From assembly GCA_029821635.1 (NCBI GenBank), contig JALGSW010000004.1, positions 1 through 60,755 on the forward strand: DNA of 60,755 bases, given 5' to 3'. Of this stretch, positions 53,324 to 60,755 are shown piece after piece. The stretch comes from Candidatus Zipacnadia bacterium (GTDB lineage: Bacteria; Armatimonadota; Zipacnadia; Zipacnadales; UBA5352). The stretch's first letter is position 1. Each line of letters begins with the position of its first letter. The notes beneath the pieces were generated by a model that ran no database searches, was not told the DNA's origin, and saw nothing but the letters and a program-made list of their open reading frames with translations. Made by a program: the position numbers and the translations under genes.

Positions 53324-54532
53324 ATGCAGCAGACGACACAGCTCCGACTCCACGAGAACGTGCAGTTCATCTACGAGCTTGTCCTTGCCGAGATGGAGCT
53401 GCGTACCGCTGGTGCGCGGTTCGAGGTCAACGAGAACCTGCGCAGCTTCGCCACCAACGGCTCCCTCGACCGCGAGGCGCTGATGCGCCGCTCCGCCTAC
53501 GTCATGTCGCTGCAGCTTCCGCATCAGGAGCCCGAGCTCACCGATTACCACCACATCCAGCAGTACAACCAGACAAAGTCGATCAACCAGTACCTCACGC
53601 ACTGGTTCTACCCGTACAAGGGCAAGTTCCATCCGCAGATGATCCGCGCGCTGCTCGGGATCATCGGCCTGAAGCCTGGCGGCCTCGTGCTCGACCCGTT
53701 TATCGGCTCCGGCACCACGGCCGTCGAGGCGCAATTGCTCGGCATCGACTGCATCGGCATAGACGTGTCGCCGCTGTGCCGGCTCATCTCGCGCGTGAAG
53801 ACGCAATCGTGGGCGCATCTGCCCGAGATCGAGGCCGCGTCGGAGTACGTTGCCCCGTGCGTGCGCGACACCAAGCAGCAGCGCCTCTTCCGGACGCCCG
53901 AGGACCGCGAGTTCCCCGAGGGGCCGGTGAAGGACTTCTTCGACCTCACGGAGATGATCGCGCGCTCGGACAACTCCCGACGCCGCCGCGACCCGGTGGA
54001 CGCGTTCGTCTACAACCGCGACCGCATGTTCCGCTCGGTGCGCGACCACGTCGCGGTGAAGGAGCAACTGGGCCTCGACTTCGGCAACGCGGACGTGCGC
54101 GAGGGCGACGCGCGGGCGCTCGACCTGCCCGATGCGAGCGTTGACGGCATCGTGACATCGCCGCCCTACTCCATCGCGCTCAACTACGTCAAGAATGATG
54201 AGCATGCGCTGGACGCGATGGGCTTTGACCTGGACGAGATCAGCGACGGCTTCATCGGCGTGCGCGGGCGCGGCAAGGAGCGCTTCAGCCTCTACGATGA
54301 GGACATGCACCAGTGCGCGCGGGAGATGGAGCGCGTGCTGGCGCCCGGCGCGATGGCAGCGGTGGTCATCGGCAACATGACCAGCGATGGCGAGGAGATC
54401 GACACCACGGGCATGTTCACCGAGGCCTGCGAGGACGCCGGCCTCACCCTCGAGCGCTCCGTGGACAAGATCATCTTCGGACTCTACAATGTCATGCAGA
54501 AGGAGTACATCCTGCTCTTCCGGAAGGATTGA
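53324..54532 (+). CDS. DNA methyltransferase (S/TPPY class)
   Basis: The ATG at 53324 follows the endonuclease-like gene; 402 residues. The SAM-binding motif I is LDPFIGSGTTAVEAQLLG (D124), with GIDVSPLC next. The catalytic motif IV is TSPPYSIALNY at about 278-288, typical of N4-cytosine or N6-adenine methyltransferases. Motif I comes before motif IV. It would protect host DNA from a partner endonuclease. Recognition sequence is unknown. Complete and likely active even if the nuclease is not. Confidence 0.88.
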   Translation: MQQTTQLRLHENVQFIYELVLAEMELRTAGARFEVNENLRSFATNGSLDREALMRRSAYVMSLQLPHQEPELTDYHHIQQYNQTKSINQYLTHWFYPYKGKFHPQMIRALLGIIGLKPGGLVLDPFIGSGTTAVEAQLLGIDCIGIDVSPLCRLISRVKTQSWAHLPEIEAASEYVAPCVRDTKQQRLFRTPEDREFPEGPVKDFFDLTEMIARSDNSRRRRDPVDAFVYNRDRMFRSVRDHVAVKEQLGLDFGNADVREGDARALDLPDASVDGIVTSPPYSIALNYVKNDEHALDAMGFDLDEISDGFIGVRGRGKERFSLYDEDMHQCAREMERVLAPGAMAAVVIGNMTSDGEEIDTTGMFTEACEDAGLTLERSVDKIIFGLYNVMQKEYILLFRKD

Positions 54533-54900
54533 CCTCTCCCCCCGGCCCCCTCTCCGTTCCGGAAGAGGGGGAGGACGACAGGCGTTGCCGAGCCGCAGGT
54601 CGTACGGAGGGGCCGCCTGAGCGTGTTGAGCGAGCGCAGCGAGATCAGCACGCGAAGTCGGCCCGCGCATCACCGCGAACTCGTCGCACTCATGATTGCT
54701 GAACGGGAACGGTTGCACGCGGGCCGACTTCGCCCCCGCATAAACGACGCGCGGGGGCTCAGGCGGCCCCTCCGTACGGCAGAACGGCCCACGGATTTGT
54801 GTGTAATGCATAGCCGGAACGGCGAGGGGGTGCCTGCGCGTTCCCGCCCACGGGCGGGACGCAGGCGGGGGAGGTCGGCAGGATGCCCCGCGGCTCCACA
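54533..54900. repeat. Repeat-rich gap with two scaffold modules in inverted orientation
   Basis: It begins with C-tract/G-tract arms (54537-54576) of the kind also found in hemW. A minus-oriented scaffold module runs 54601-54666 (CGTACGGAGGGGCCGCC ... CGAAGTCGGCCCGC), and a plus-oriented one 54719-54778 (GCGGGCCGACTTCG ... CTCAGGCGGCCCCTCC). Then follow a TCCCGCC/GGCGGGA type hairpin (54842-54859) and G-rich DNA. The variable inner hairpins differ but keep pairing. No gene is supported between 54533 and 54948. Confidence 0.8.
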
Positions 54901-54948
54901 TTGCGGCAGTAAGAGGAGGACAGGGGAGCCGGACAACCCGAGACGGCG

Positions 54949-56472
54949 ATGACCCTGCACGAGACCATTCAGGCCGACCTCGACCGATTACTCACGGTGC
55001 TTCCCGACCGCGTCCGACACTGGCTGGAGAGTCACGATCACCTCGATGAGCTCAAGGAGGTCGTGATCGACCTCGGGCGGCCGATCAGCGCGCGCTTCGT
55101 CCAGAGTCGCGAGGTGATGGAGGAGACTCCGGCGCTGCGCGCGGACATCGACCACGTCACCTCGCGTATCGGCGATTTCGACCGCGACAACCGCTCGGGC
55201 ATCGAACAGACCCTCCACCGCATCAGCGCGATCCGCAACCGTCACGGCGAGATCGTCGGCCTGACCTGCCGGGTCGGGCGCGCTGTGTACGGGACGCTGG
55301 AGATCATCCGCGATGTGATCGAGAGCGGCTTCAACATCCTGCTGCTCGGCCCGCCCGGGGTGGGGAAGACCACGAAGCTGCGCGAGGTCGCGCGCGTGCT
55401 GGCCGATGAGTTCGACCGCCGCGTGGTGGTAGTCGATACCAACAACGAGATTGGCGGCGGCGGCGATGTGCCGCACCCGGCGATCGGCGGGGCGCGGCGG
55501 ATGCAGGTCCCGAACGACCGCGCACAGTCCCAGGTGATGATCGAGGCCGTCGAAAACCACATGCCAGAGGTCGTGGTGGTCGATGAGATCGGCACGGAGG
55601 CCGAGGCAGCCGCCGCCCGCACCATCGCCGAGCGCGGCGTGCAGCTCATCGCGACCGCGCACGGCAACGACCTCGAGAATCTGATGGCGAACCCGATGCT
55701 TTCGGACCTCGTCGGCGGCATCCAGGCGGTCGTGCTCAGCGATGAGGAGGCCAAGCGCCGGGGCACCCAGAAGACGGTGCTCGAGCGCCAGGCGCCTCCG
55801 ACCTTCGACACGATCGTCGAGATTCAGGACATCAACCAGCTCGCGATCCACCACGATGTTGCCGAGACGGTGGACAGCATCCTCCTCGGCCGGCCGATCA
55901 CCGCCGAGGTGCGCGAGTTCGACGATGGCGGCGAGATCGTGGCGGTCGAGAAGCCCGTGGCGCCCGGTCGCACGATGGCCGCTGAGCCGGGCGATCCGCT
56001 GGAAGCCGAGTTGCGCAGCGCCGAGTCGCGCTCGCGAGTGCTCCGCGTGCTGCCGGTGGGGATCAACCGCGAACACCTCGAGCAGGCGCTCCGCGAGGGT
56101 CGCGTGCCGGCGACGGTGACGCAGAACCCCGAGGATGCGGACGTGGCGGTGGCGCTGCAGCGCGCGGCCGAGCTGGGGCGCGTTCCCGAGGAGGTGCCCG
56201 CCATGGTGACCGTTCGCAACAACAGCTACGCGCAGATCGAGGAGGCCGTGCAGGAGCTCTCGGCCGACCGCAAGAGCGCGCGCGAGGACTTCGCGCTGCG
56301 CGAGGCCGCCGAGGCGATCGAGAAGGTGATGGCCGAGAACGAGCCGGTCGAGCTGCTGCCTCAGAGCGCCTACATCCGGCGGCTGCAGCGGGAGCTGGCC
56401 GCGCGCCGGAACCTCAAGTCGAAGACCGTCGGCGAGGAGCCGCGCCGGCGCGTGAAGGTCCTTCTGCCGTGA
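54949..56472 (+). CDS. SpoIIIAA/Ycf45-like AAA ATPase with C-terminal R3H-like domain
   Basis: The 507-residue protein has an N-terminal helical part, a P-loop ATPase core (Walker A LLLGPPGVGKTTK near residue 134, Walker B VVVVDEIGTEAEAAA), and a C-terminal R3H-type nucleic-acid-binding tail (IRRLQRELAARRNLKSK). This matches cyanobacterial Ycf45 and related SpoIIIAA-like R3H proteins that are also common in Armatimonadota. It may bind single-stranded DNA or RNA. The start follows a repeat-rich gap with a weak ribosome site, so the exact start is less certain. Confidence 0.85.
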   Translation: MTLHETIQADLDRLLTVLPDRVRHWLESHDHLDELKEVVIDLGRPISARFVQSREVMEETPALRADIDHVTSRIGDFDRDNRSGIEQTLHRISAIRNRHGEIVGLTCRVGRAVYGTLEIIRDVIESGFNILLLGPPGVGKTTKLREVARVLADEFDRRVVVVDTNNEIGGGGDVPHPAIGGARRMQVPNDRAQSQVMIEAVENHMPEVVVVDEIGTEAEAAAARTIAERGVQLIATAHGNDLENLMANPMLSDLVGGIQAVVLSDEEAKRRGTQKTVLERQAPPTFDTIVEIQDINQLAIHHDVAETVDSILLGRPITAEVREFDDGGEIVAVEKPVAPGRTMAAEPGDPLEAELRSAESRSRVLRVLPVGINREHLEQALREGRVPATVTQNPEDADVAVALQRAAELGRVPEEVPAMVTVRNNSYAQIEEAVQELSADRKSAREDFALREAAEAIEKVMAENEPVELLPQSAYIRRLQRELAARRNLKSKTVGEEPRRRVKVLLP

Positions 56473-56544
56473 AGTCCACAAGGAGTTGACGCGCCCGCCC
56501 CGAATCTCTGCTTGACGCCACGACCCACCGGGAGGTTGTGCGTG

Positions 56545-57900
56545 ATGGCAGAGACGACGCCGAGAAGCGTACGCACGCACCGTCTGGGCTCGCCGATCGC
56601 CGCGATCGCGCTGGTGGTCTTCTACGCAGCGCTGCTCATGCTGCCTCTGGTGCTCGCCGCGACCACGGGCGAGCGCGAGACGGAGCCGTTCCTGAAGATG
56701 CTCGGGATGAGCTTCGCGCTTGTGGCGATGGTGATCCTCGCCCTGCAGGTGATGCTCGCGGCGCGGATCAAGGCGATCTGCGAGCACTACGGCCTCGACA
56801 TGCTCCTGCGCTTCCACCGGTCGATGGCGGTGCTGGCGGTGGTCCTGCTCGTCGCGCACCCCATTCTGCTGGCGCTCAGCTCGGGGAGCTGGCGGCTCAT
56901 CACTGGCCTGCAGCAGTCCTGGCCCATCTGGTTCGGCAAGATCGCGCTGCTGCTCTTGCTCATCGTGGCCGTGACGAGCCTGTGGCGCAGGCAGTTGCTC
57001 AACTTCGAGGCCTGGCACAAGGTCCACGGTCTCGCTCCGGCGATCCTGCTGCTCGGCTTCGTGCATAGCTGGGTGGTCGGCGATGACCTTGAGGGCACGC
57101 CGATGCGGGTGCTGTGGCTGGTGCTGCTGGGCGCGTCGCTGGTCGTGTACTCCCTGCACATGTTCGTCTGGCCCGCGCTGCGCAGGTCGAAGCTGTGGAA
57201 CGTGGCGTCGGTGAAGCAGGAGACGCACAACGTCTGGACGCTGGAGTTCGAGCCGCCCGAGGGCGTCGAGCCACTGCACTACGCGCCGGGCCAGTTCAGC
57301 TTCCTGCGCCTGTACCGGGGCGATGAGCGCCACGATGGCGAAGAGCACCACTTCACGATCTCCTCAAGCCCCCTGCAGGCCCGCACGCACATCTGCACGA
57401 TCAAGAACAGCGGCGACTTCACCTCGACCATCGGTGCGACGGAGCCCGGCGACACTGCAACGATCCAGGGCCCCTACGGCCGCTTCAGCTACACCGTGCA
57501 TGCGCCGAGCAGCAAGTATCTGTTCATCGCGGGCGGTATCGGGATCACGCCACTGATGGGAATGCTCCGCCACATGCGCGACAGTGAGGCGGACGTCGAT
57601 GTGACGCTGCTCTACGCCAACGATACTCAGGCCGATATCGTGTTCCGCGAGGAGCTGGACGAGATCGCCGAGAGCGATGCGCCGCGGCTGAAGGTCGTAC
57701 ATGTACTCGCGAAGGAGGACTGGGATGGCCCGATCGGGCACGTGAACCGCACGCATATCGCGCAGGCGACGGCTGAGGAACTGCCGGACTACGCGATCTA
57801 CGTCTGCGGCCCGCCCGCGATGATGAGGAGGGTCATACGGACGGTGCTGAGGATGGGTGCGCGTGAGGACCGCCTCTACAGTGAACGCTTCTGGCTGTAG
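56545..57900 (+). CDS. Ferric-reductase-like membrane flavoprotein
   Basis: The ATG at 56545 with a GGAGG site gives 451 residues. Six membrane segments hold paired His residues (LLRFHRSMAVLAVVLLVAHPI and FEAWHKVHGLAPAILLLGFVHSW) for two b-type hemes. The C-terminal half is a FAD/NAD(P)H reductase: HYAPGQFSFLRLYR, HHFTISSSP, GPYGRFSYTV and FIAGGIGITPLMGMLRHM. It would move electrons from NAD(P)H across the membrane to ferric iron, oxygen or another acceptor. It is followed by a tiny His-rich membrane protein that may belong with it. Confidence 0.9.
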   Translation: MAETTPRSVRTHRLGSPIAAIALVVFYAALLMLPLVLAATTGERETEPFLKMLGMSFALVAMVILALQVMLAARIKAICEHYGLDMLLRFHRSMAVLAVVLLVAHPILLALSSGSWRLITGLQQSWPIWFGKIALLLLLIVAVTSLWRRQLLNFEAWHKVHGLAPAILLLGFVHSWVVGDDLEGTPMRVLWLVLLGASLVVYSLHMFVWPALRRSKLWNVASVKQETHNVWTLEFEPPEGVEPLHYAPGQFSFLRLYRGDERHDGEEHHFTISSSPLQARTHICTIKNSGDFTSTIGATEPGDTATIQGPYGRFSYTVHAPSSKYLFIAGGIGITPLMGMLRHMRDSEADVDVTLLYANDTQADIVFREELDEIAESDAPRLKVVHVLAKEDWDGPIGHVNRTHIAQATAEELPDYAIYVCGPPAMMRRVIRTVLRMGAREDRLYSERFWL

Positions 57901-57931
57901 CCGCGCGCATGGTCCTGAGGAGGAAGAGCCG

Positions 57932-58159
57932 ATGCCGCAGCGCGATCGGACGTTCATGATGGTCGTGACGCTCATCTGCATCCTCGCAATCGCGGCCTCG
58001 CTGGTAAACGCGGCCGTGCGATCGGGCGACGAGGACGAGCACCATGGGGATGAGCAGCACGAACACTCCGCGCTGATGCTCGTGGAGGCGCCCGCGTCGC
58101 CGGCGGCGAACTTCTTCGCGCAGTCTGATCCCCTGGCTCCGGCGGACGCGCTCGCGTAG
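57932..58159 (+). CDS. Small His-rich single-pass membrane protein
   Basis: GAGGAGGAAGAG precedes the ATG; 75 residues. One membrane helix (FMMVVTLICILAIAASLV) is followed by a short His/Asp/Glu cluster (DEDEHHGDEQHEHS) and a hydrophobic tail. The cluster could bind iron or copper outside the membrane. It lies 31 bases after the ferric-reductase-like gene and 26 before tmk. Not homologous to anything I recognise. Confidence 0.65.
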   Translation: MPQRDRTFMMVVTLICILAIAASLVNAAVRSGDEDEHHGDEQHEHSALMLVEAPASPAANFFAQSDPLAPADALA

Positions 58160-58185
58160 CGCCGGGCCCGGACGGAGGCCGCCGC

Positions 58186-58806
58186 GTGGCACTCAAGCAC
58201 CGCTTCATCGTCCTCGACGGCGTCGAGGGCGCGGGGAAATCGTCCCAGCTCGCGCGCCTCGCGAATGCCTTGCGCGACGCCGGCGAGGACGTGCTCGTCA
58301 CCATCGAGCCGGGCGGGACGCCCGTCGGCGGCGCCATCCGCGAGATTCTGCTCTCCCCGGCACACACGATCACCCCGTTGACGGAGATATTCCTGTTCTG
58401 CGCCTCGCGCGCCCAGCACTGCGACCAGGTCATCCGGCCCGCGCTGGCGGCCGGGCAGGTCGTGCTGTGCGATCGCTTCAGCGCCGCCACCTTCGCCTAC
58501 CAGGGCCACGCGGGTGAGGCGGGGGAGGAGCTCGTGGTAAGGCTCGACGCGGAGGCGACGCGCGGGCTGGTCCCGGACATGACGATCATCCTCGACCTGC
58601 CGCCTGAGGAGGGCATGCTGCGCAAGTTCGGCGAGGAGGGCGCGGACGCCGCCGACCGCATCGAGCGCAACGCCCTCGCCTTCCACGAGCGCGTGCGCGA
58701 GGGCTTCCACCGCTACGCCGCCCGCTACCCCGACCGCACCGCCATCGTGGACGCGTCCGGCAGCGAGGACGAGGTCTTCGCGAATTTGCGCAGGACTTTG
58801 AATTAA
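58186..58806 (+). CDS. tmk: Thymidylate kinase with altered C-terminus
   Basis: A GTG at 58186 with a GGAGG site gives 206 residues. It has the P-loop LDGVEGAGKSSQLARLA, TIEPGGTPVGGAI, LCDRFSAATFAYQG and LDLPPEEGMLRKF typical of TMP kinase. It phosphorylates dTMP to dTDP. The last 10 residues (VFANLRRTLN) differ from the expected end: an 87-base copy of codons 171-199 occurs again at 60033-60119, followed in frame by QVCEVLGIAT and a stop, which looks like the original terminus. So an insertion replaced the end with a new short tail. Activity is probably kept. Confidence 0.93.
   Translation: MALKHRFIVLDGVEGAGKSSQLARLANALRDAGEDVLVTIEPGGTPVGGAIREILLSPAHTITPLTEIFLFCASRAQHCDQVIRPALAAGQVVLCDRFSAATFAYQGHAGEAGEELVVRLDAEATRGLVPDMTIILDLPPEEGMLRKFGEEGADAADRIERNALAFHERVREGFHRYAARYPDRTAIVDASGSEDEVFANLRRTLN
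58696..58782 (+). repeat. Left copy of 87-base direct repeat in tmk
   Basis: Identical to 60033-60119 at 85 of 87 bases; the two differences (third positions of an Arg and a His codon) are synonymous. It lies at the left end of a 1,250-base insertion. It may be an attachment site or a target duplication. Confidence 0.9.
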
Positions 58807-58875
58807 TGGTAGCATATACGCACAATTCAGGCTACTGTCGGTCAGGGCAATAGACTAGAAGGGGGCAGCAATCCG

Positions 58876-59967
58876 ATGGACATACCCAAACCGTTGGCCT
58901 TTGTGCTAATGCCATTTGACGACCAAGACGATGTCTTTGACCACGTCATTCGGCCACGACTAGAGAACGAGTATGATGTTCGGCGGGCAGACACAAACGT
59001 GCATCAGCGTAATGTCGTCAATGACATTGTCGAGGGGATCCAAGACGCCTATCTGATTGTTGCCGACCTGACGAACCTGAACCCGAACGTCATGTGGGAA
59101 CTGGGCGTAGCTCACGCAATGGGCAAACGCACACTGCTGCTCACGCAGGATGACCCGGAGGACGTACCTTTTGACCTGAGCAGTTATCGTGTCCGGCAGT
59201 ACTCAACGCAGATTGGCAGACTGGCTAAGGAGGACGCTGAGTACATCGAGCGGGTGGCGAGAGAGGCACTTGCAGGGACTGCAGAGTTCAGGAACCCCGT
59301 ACTCGACTACTGCCCCGATATCGACCTCTCGCCGCCAAGCCCCTGGAACGAAGCAGAGGCAGGCTCCCCAGAAGCAGCTTCGCCGGGCTGGCTGGATCTC
59401 GCCGCTGAGTCTGAGGAGACACAGGCAGCACTTAATCGGCACTACCAAGGGCTCTCTGAGTACACAGAAGCCGTTGGTGCGAAGATGTCGCAACGTACAG
59501 AGGCGCTCAACCGATGGCAAAGCGAGGGCTCGCCAGGAGGGGCGCCAAAGGCACGGGAACTGACAGAGGCAGCCGCTTCGGACTTGTTTGGGTACGCAGA
59601 AGAGTTGAAGGAGGAACTGGATGGGATTGAGGAGTGCGGCGCCGCGCTTCGGAACACGCTGCTACCATTCCTAGAATCATCGCCACTAGGCGAGGGTGAA
59701 GATCGCGCGGAAGGTCTACAAATGATGGAGGAACTGCGCGGAACGCTCTCGCATGTAATCCAGGTCTCACGGCAGTCCAAGGGGCAGGTACAGAAGTTCA
59801 AGGACGTCATGAGCTCCCTGAGGGGCACGAGCAAGCGGCTCGACGTTGCGACTTCCCGCGTGGCCCATCGCCTCGGGAACATGATAAGCGAGATGGACCG
59901 TCACGAGAGTCTCCTGCAGGATGGTGTAGATACGCTCGATAGACGGATAGAGCGAGAGCGCTGCTGA
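58876..59967 (+). CDS. Protein with NDT/TIR-like Rossmann domain and coiled-coil tail, cargo of the insertion
   Basis: A GGGGG site precedes the ATG at 58876; 363 residues. The first 120 residues form a Rossmann-like domain: FVLMPFDDQDDVFDHVIRP, a RADTNVHQRNVVNDIVEGI segment, AYLIVADLTNLNPNVMWELG and AHAMGKRTLLLTQ. This pattern matches nucleoside-deoxyribosyltransferase- or TIR-like proteins of defence contexts, with the ELG Glu as a possible catalytic residue. The other 240 residues are mostly helical and coiled-coil-like, without membrane helices. Base use differs from the neighbours. The enzyme activity is inferred. Confidence 0.72.
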   Translation: MDIPKPLAFVLMPFDDQDDVFDHVIRPRLENEYDVRRADTNVHQRNVVNDIVEGIQDAYLIVADLTNLNPNVMWELGVAHAMGKRTLLLTQDDPEDVPFDLSSYRVRQYSTQIGRLAKEDAEYIERVAREALAGTAEFRNPVLDYCPDIDLSPPSPWNEAEAGSPEAASPGWLDLAAESEETQAALNRHYQGLSEYTEAVGAKMSQRTEALNRWQSEGSPGGAPKARELTEAAASDLFGYAEELKEELDGIEECGAALRNTLLPFLESSPLGEGEDRAEGLQMMEELRGTLSHVIQVSRQSKGQVQKFKDVMSSLRGTSKRLDVATSRVAHRLGNMISEMDRHESLLQDGVDTLDRRIERERC

Positions 59968-59987
59968 CGGACGCCCAACCGTGAGAT

Positions 59988-60021
59988 GGGCCCGACCCGC
60001 CGGATGGGAGGTCGGGCCCGG
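59988..60021 (+). terminator. Terminator of the insertion gene
   Basis: GGGCCCGACC (59988-59997) pairs perfectly with GGTCGGGCCC (60010-60019) across a 12-base loop, followed by GGTTGTGTT. It lies 20 bases after the stop codon. Confidence 0.75.
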
Positions 60022-60032
60022 TTGTGTTCATA

Positions 60033-60152
60033 CGTGAGGGCTTCCATCGCTACGCCGCCCGCTACCCCGACCGCACCGCCATCGTGGACGCGTCCGGCAG
60101 CGAGGACGAGGTCTTCGCGCAGGTGTGTGAGGTGCTGGGGATAGCGACGTAG
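60033..60152 (+). pseudogene. Displaced 3' end of tmk
   Basis: The right copy of the direct repeat continues in frame as QVCEVLGIAT and TAG. It is 39 codons of what appears to be the original tmk C-terminus, now without a start. The stop codon falls within the GACAGGC-type repeat that follows. Confidence 0.8.
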
Positions 60153-60224
60153 GACAGGCTTTCCAGCCTGTCAGATGCTGCGAAGACCAGCATATCCCGT
60201 GACAGGCTGGAAAGCCTGTCCTAC
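60149..60224. repeat. Pair of GACAGGC palindromes as a 76-base inverted repeat
   Basis: A 25-base arm at 60149-60173 (starting GTAGGACAGGC) is the perfect reverse complement of 60200-60224. Each arm is itself a palindrome. An inner ATGCTG/CAGCAT pair extends the stem. The first arm supplies the TAG that ends the tmk remnant, as at 11050. Confidence 0.85.
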
Positions 60225-60235
60225 GCGAACAGAAC

Positions 60236-60266
60236 GAGCCCGGCCTTCGCGCGGAAGGCCGGGCTC
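60236..60266. terminator. Bidirectional terminator between tmk remnant and oxidoreductase gene
   Basis: GAGCCCGGCCTTC (60236-60248) pairs with GAAGGCCGGGCTC (60254-60266) around GCGCG. It lies 75 bases beyond the end of the minus-strand oxidoreductase gene and would also serve plus-strand transcripts. Confidence 0.7.
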
Positions 60267-60341
60267 GATTGCGTTCTGCGGGAACGGCGGGCGGGCAAGG
60301 CCAGCTCTGTGAGCTGCGCCCGCCCCTCCTGAACGGCAATA

Positions 60342-60755
60342 CTACTTCGCGGTCGAGAACTCGAGCTCGACGACCTTGCCGCCGTTGTTGGCGGACTTCC
60401 AGGCCGCGGCGATGAAGGCCGCGATCTCGATGGTCTCGTCGATCTCGAGGTCCGCCACGCCGGTGTCCCACATCTGCACGATCCGCTTGAGCAACTCGCG
60501 GTAGATGTAGGTGGTGCTGATACGCTCGGAGCGGACGCCCTTGTCGCCCCAGACGGTGAAGCCGTAGGCGTGCGCGCCCGCGCGCGTCCCGCGTATCGAT
60601 GCCACGCGTCCGTCCGCCCAGCGGCCGACCGAGACCTCGCCGCCCTCCTCGGAGATGCAGGAGAGCTCAACGCAGCCGGGGCCCATCAGCGCGTAGAGCG
60701 TCTCGACGCCGTGGATGCCGTAGTGCGCGAGGCCCGGGTTCGCGTCGTGCAGGCT
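60342..60755 (-). CDS. Gfo/Idh/MocA family oxidoreductase, C-terminal part (start beyond window)
   Basis: The frame is open from the right edge to a stop at 60342, 137 codons. It contains LHDANPGLAHYGIHGVETLY, ALMGPGCVELSCISE, GRWADGRVASIRGTRAGAHAYG, and an end typical of the family (TIEIAAFIAAAWKSANNGGKVVEL). The NAD(P)-binding half lies outside the window. These enzymes oxidise or reduce sugars and related compounds. No reason to think it is broken. Confidence 0.85.
   Translation of the reverse strand, partial: SLHDANPGLAHYGIHGVETLYALMGPGCVELSCISEEGGEVSVGRWADGRVASIRGTRAGAHAYGFTVWGDKGVRSERISTTYIYRELLKRIVQMWDTGVADLEIDETIEIAAFIAAAWKSANNGGKVVELEFSTAK

Larger units (their letters stand above)
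58783..60032 (+). mobile_element. One-gene insertion into the 3' end of tmk
   Basis: The block sits between the two 87-base direct repeats and is clearly less GC-rich than the flanks. It supplies a new tmk end (NLRRTLN), a single gene, and a terminator. No integrase, transposase or terminal inverted repeats are visible. It resembles a genomic island or defence cassette integrated site-specifically in a gene end, or the residue of a larger element. Confidence 0.65.

Noticed and set aside
54988-57351. A 787-codon minus-strand frame opposite the R3H ATPase and reductase
   Set aside because: Same reason: no motifs, and it crosses two genes with full catalytic motifs on the plus strand.
58783-60032. 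Classic transposon or prophage in tmk
   Set aside because: There is no transposase, integrase or terminal inverted repeat, and the 87-base duplication is far longer than a transposition target duplication.

Overview
The window is about 60.8 kb of high-GC bacterial DNA with roughly fifty protein genes, one tRNA and many short palindromic repeats. Genes are tightly packed, often overlapping, and most have a GGAGG-type ribosome binding site. The gene set includes an EF-hand secreted protein, a DUF4838 protein, a DUF6785-like membrane protein, xylose-isomerase-like TIM barrels, a phosphodiester glycosidase with copper-amine-oxidase-like repeats, a SpoIIIAA/Ycf45-like ATPase with a basic tail, paired PilT ATPases and a Cys-Trp 'two-CW' membrane protein. 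Together these suggest an uncultivated member of Armatimonadota or a related Planctomycetes-like lineage. This is inference; no rRNA is present to settle it.

Layout. 1-2.6 kb: a minus-strand operon of a PadR regulator, two NifX/NifB-like small-metal-cluster proteins and a metallo-beta-lactamase-fold protein, with a likely PadR operator. 2.9-7.2 kb: McrB and McrC, a type IV restriction system whose McrB carries long EVE/PUA-like N-terminal regions. 7.4-11.1 kb: three secreted or unknown proteins including a papain-like protease. 11.4-16.3 kb (minus): a SIR2-like protein, a DUF4838 protein, a three-unit tandem RNA-like hairpin array and an eight-EF-hand protein. 16.5-21.8 kb: DUF6785-like membrane protein, an AbiEi-like antitoxin with a long palindromic operator and a broken partner, and MurJ. 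22.1-23.1 kb: a HEPN protein bracketed by inverted chains of palindromes. 23.4-38.1 kb: housekeeping and metabolic genes (lepA, hemW, pyrC, a phosphodiester glycosidase, AMMECR1, a Na/Pi cotransporter, a sugar isomerase, three ankyrin membrane proteins, a flavin reductase, a nitroreductase). 38.3 kb: tRNA-Ala. 38.6-45.4 kb: two PilT-like ATPases, a two-CW membrane protein, FecR, and a CHASE2-adenylate cyclase. 45.6-54.5 kb: pcrA/uvrD, cytidine deaminase, an LVIVD-repeat lipoprotein, an FG-GAP protein, a TIM barrel, and an endonuclease-like gene with a DNA methyltransferase. 54.9-60.7 kb: R3H-type ATPase, ferric-reductase-like oxidoreductase, thymidylate kinase (with a 1.25-kb one-gene insertion at its 3' end) and the C-terminal part of a Gfo/Idh/MocA oxidoreductase.

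Two themes stand out. First, defence-type genes are scattered singly or in pairs among housekeeping genes: McrBC, SIR2, AbiE-like, HEPN, a restriction-methylation pair, and a nucleotide-sensor-like gene inserted in tmk. Second, intergenic DNA is built from chains of short palindromic modules. Several share an outer stem GGGCCG/CGGCCC with a variable hairpin cassette inside. One chain lies in frame inside hemW, and another module supplies stop codons to two genes. These repeats, the GNRA-loop hairpin array and the tmk insertion are the strongest candidates for something undescribed.
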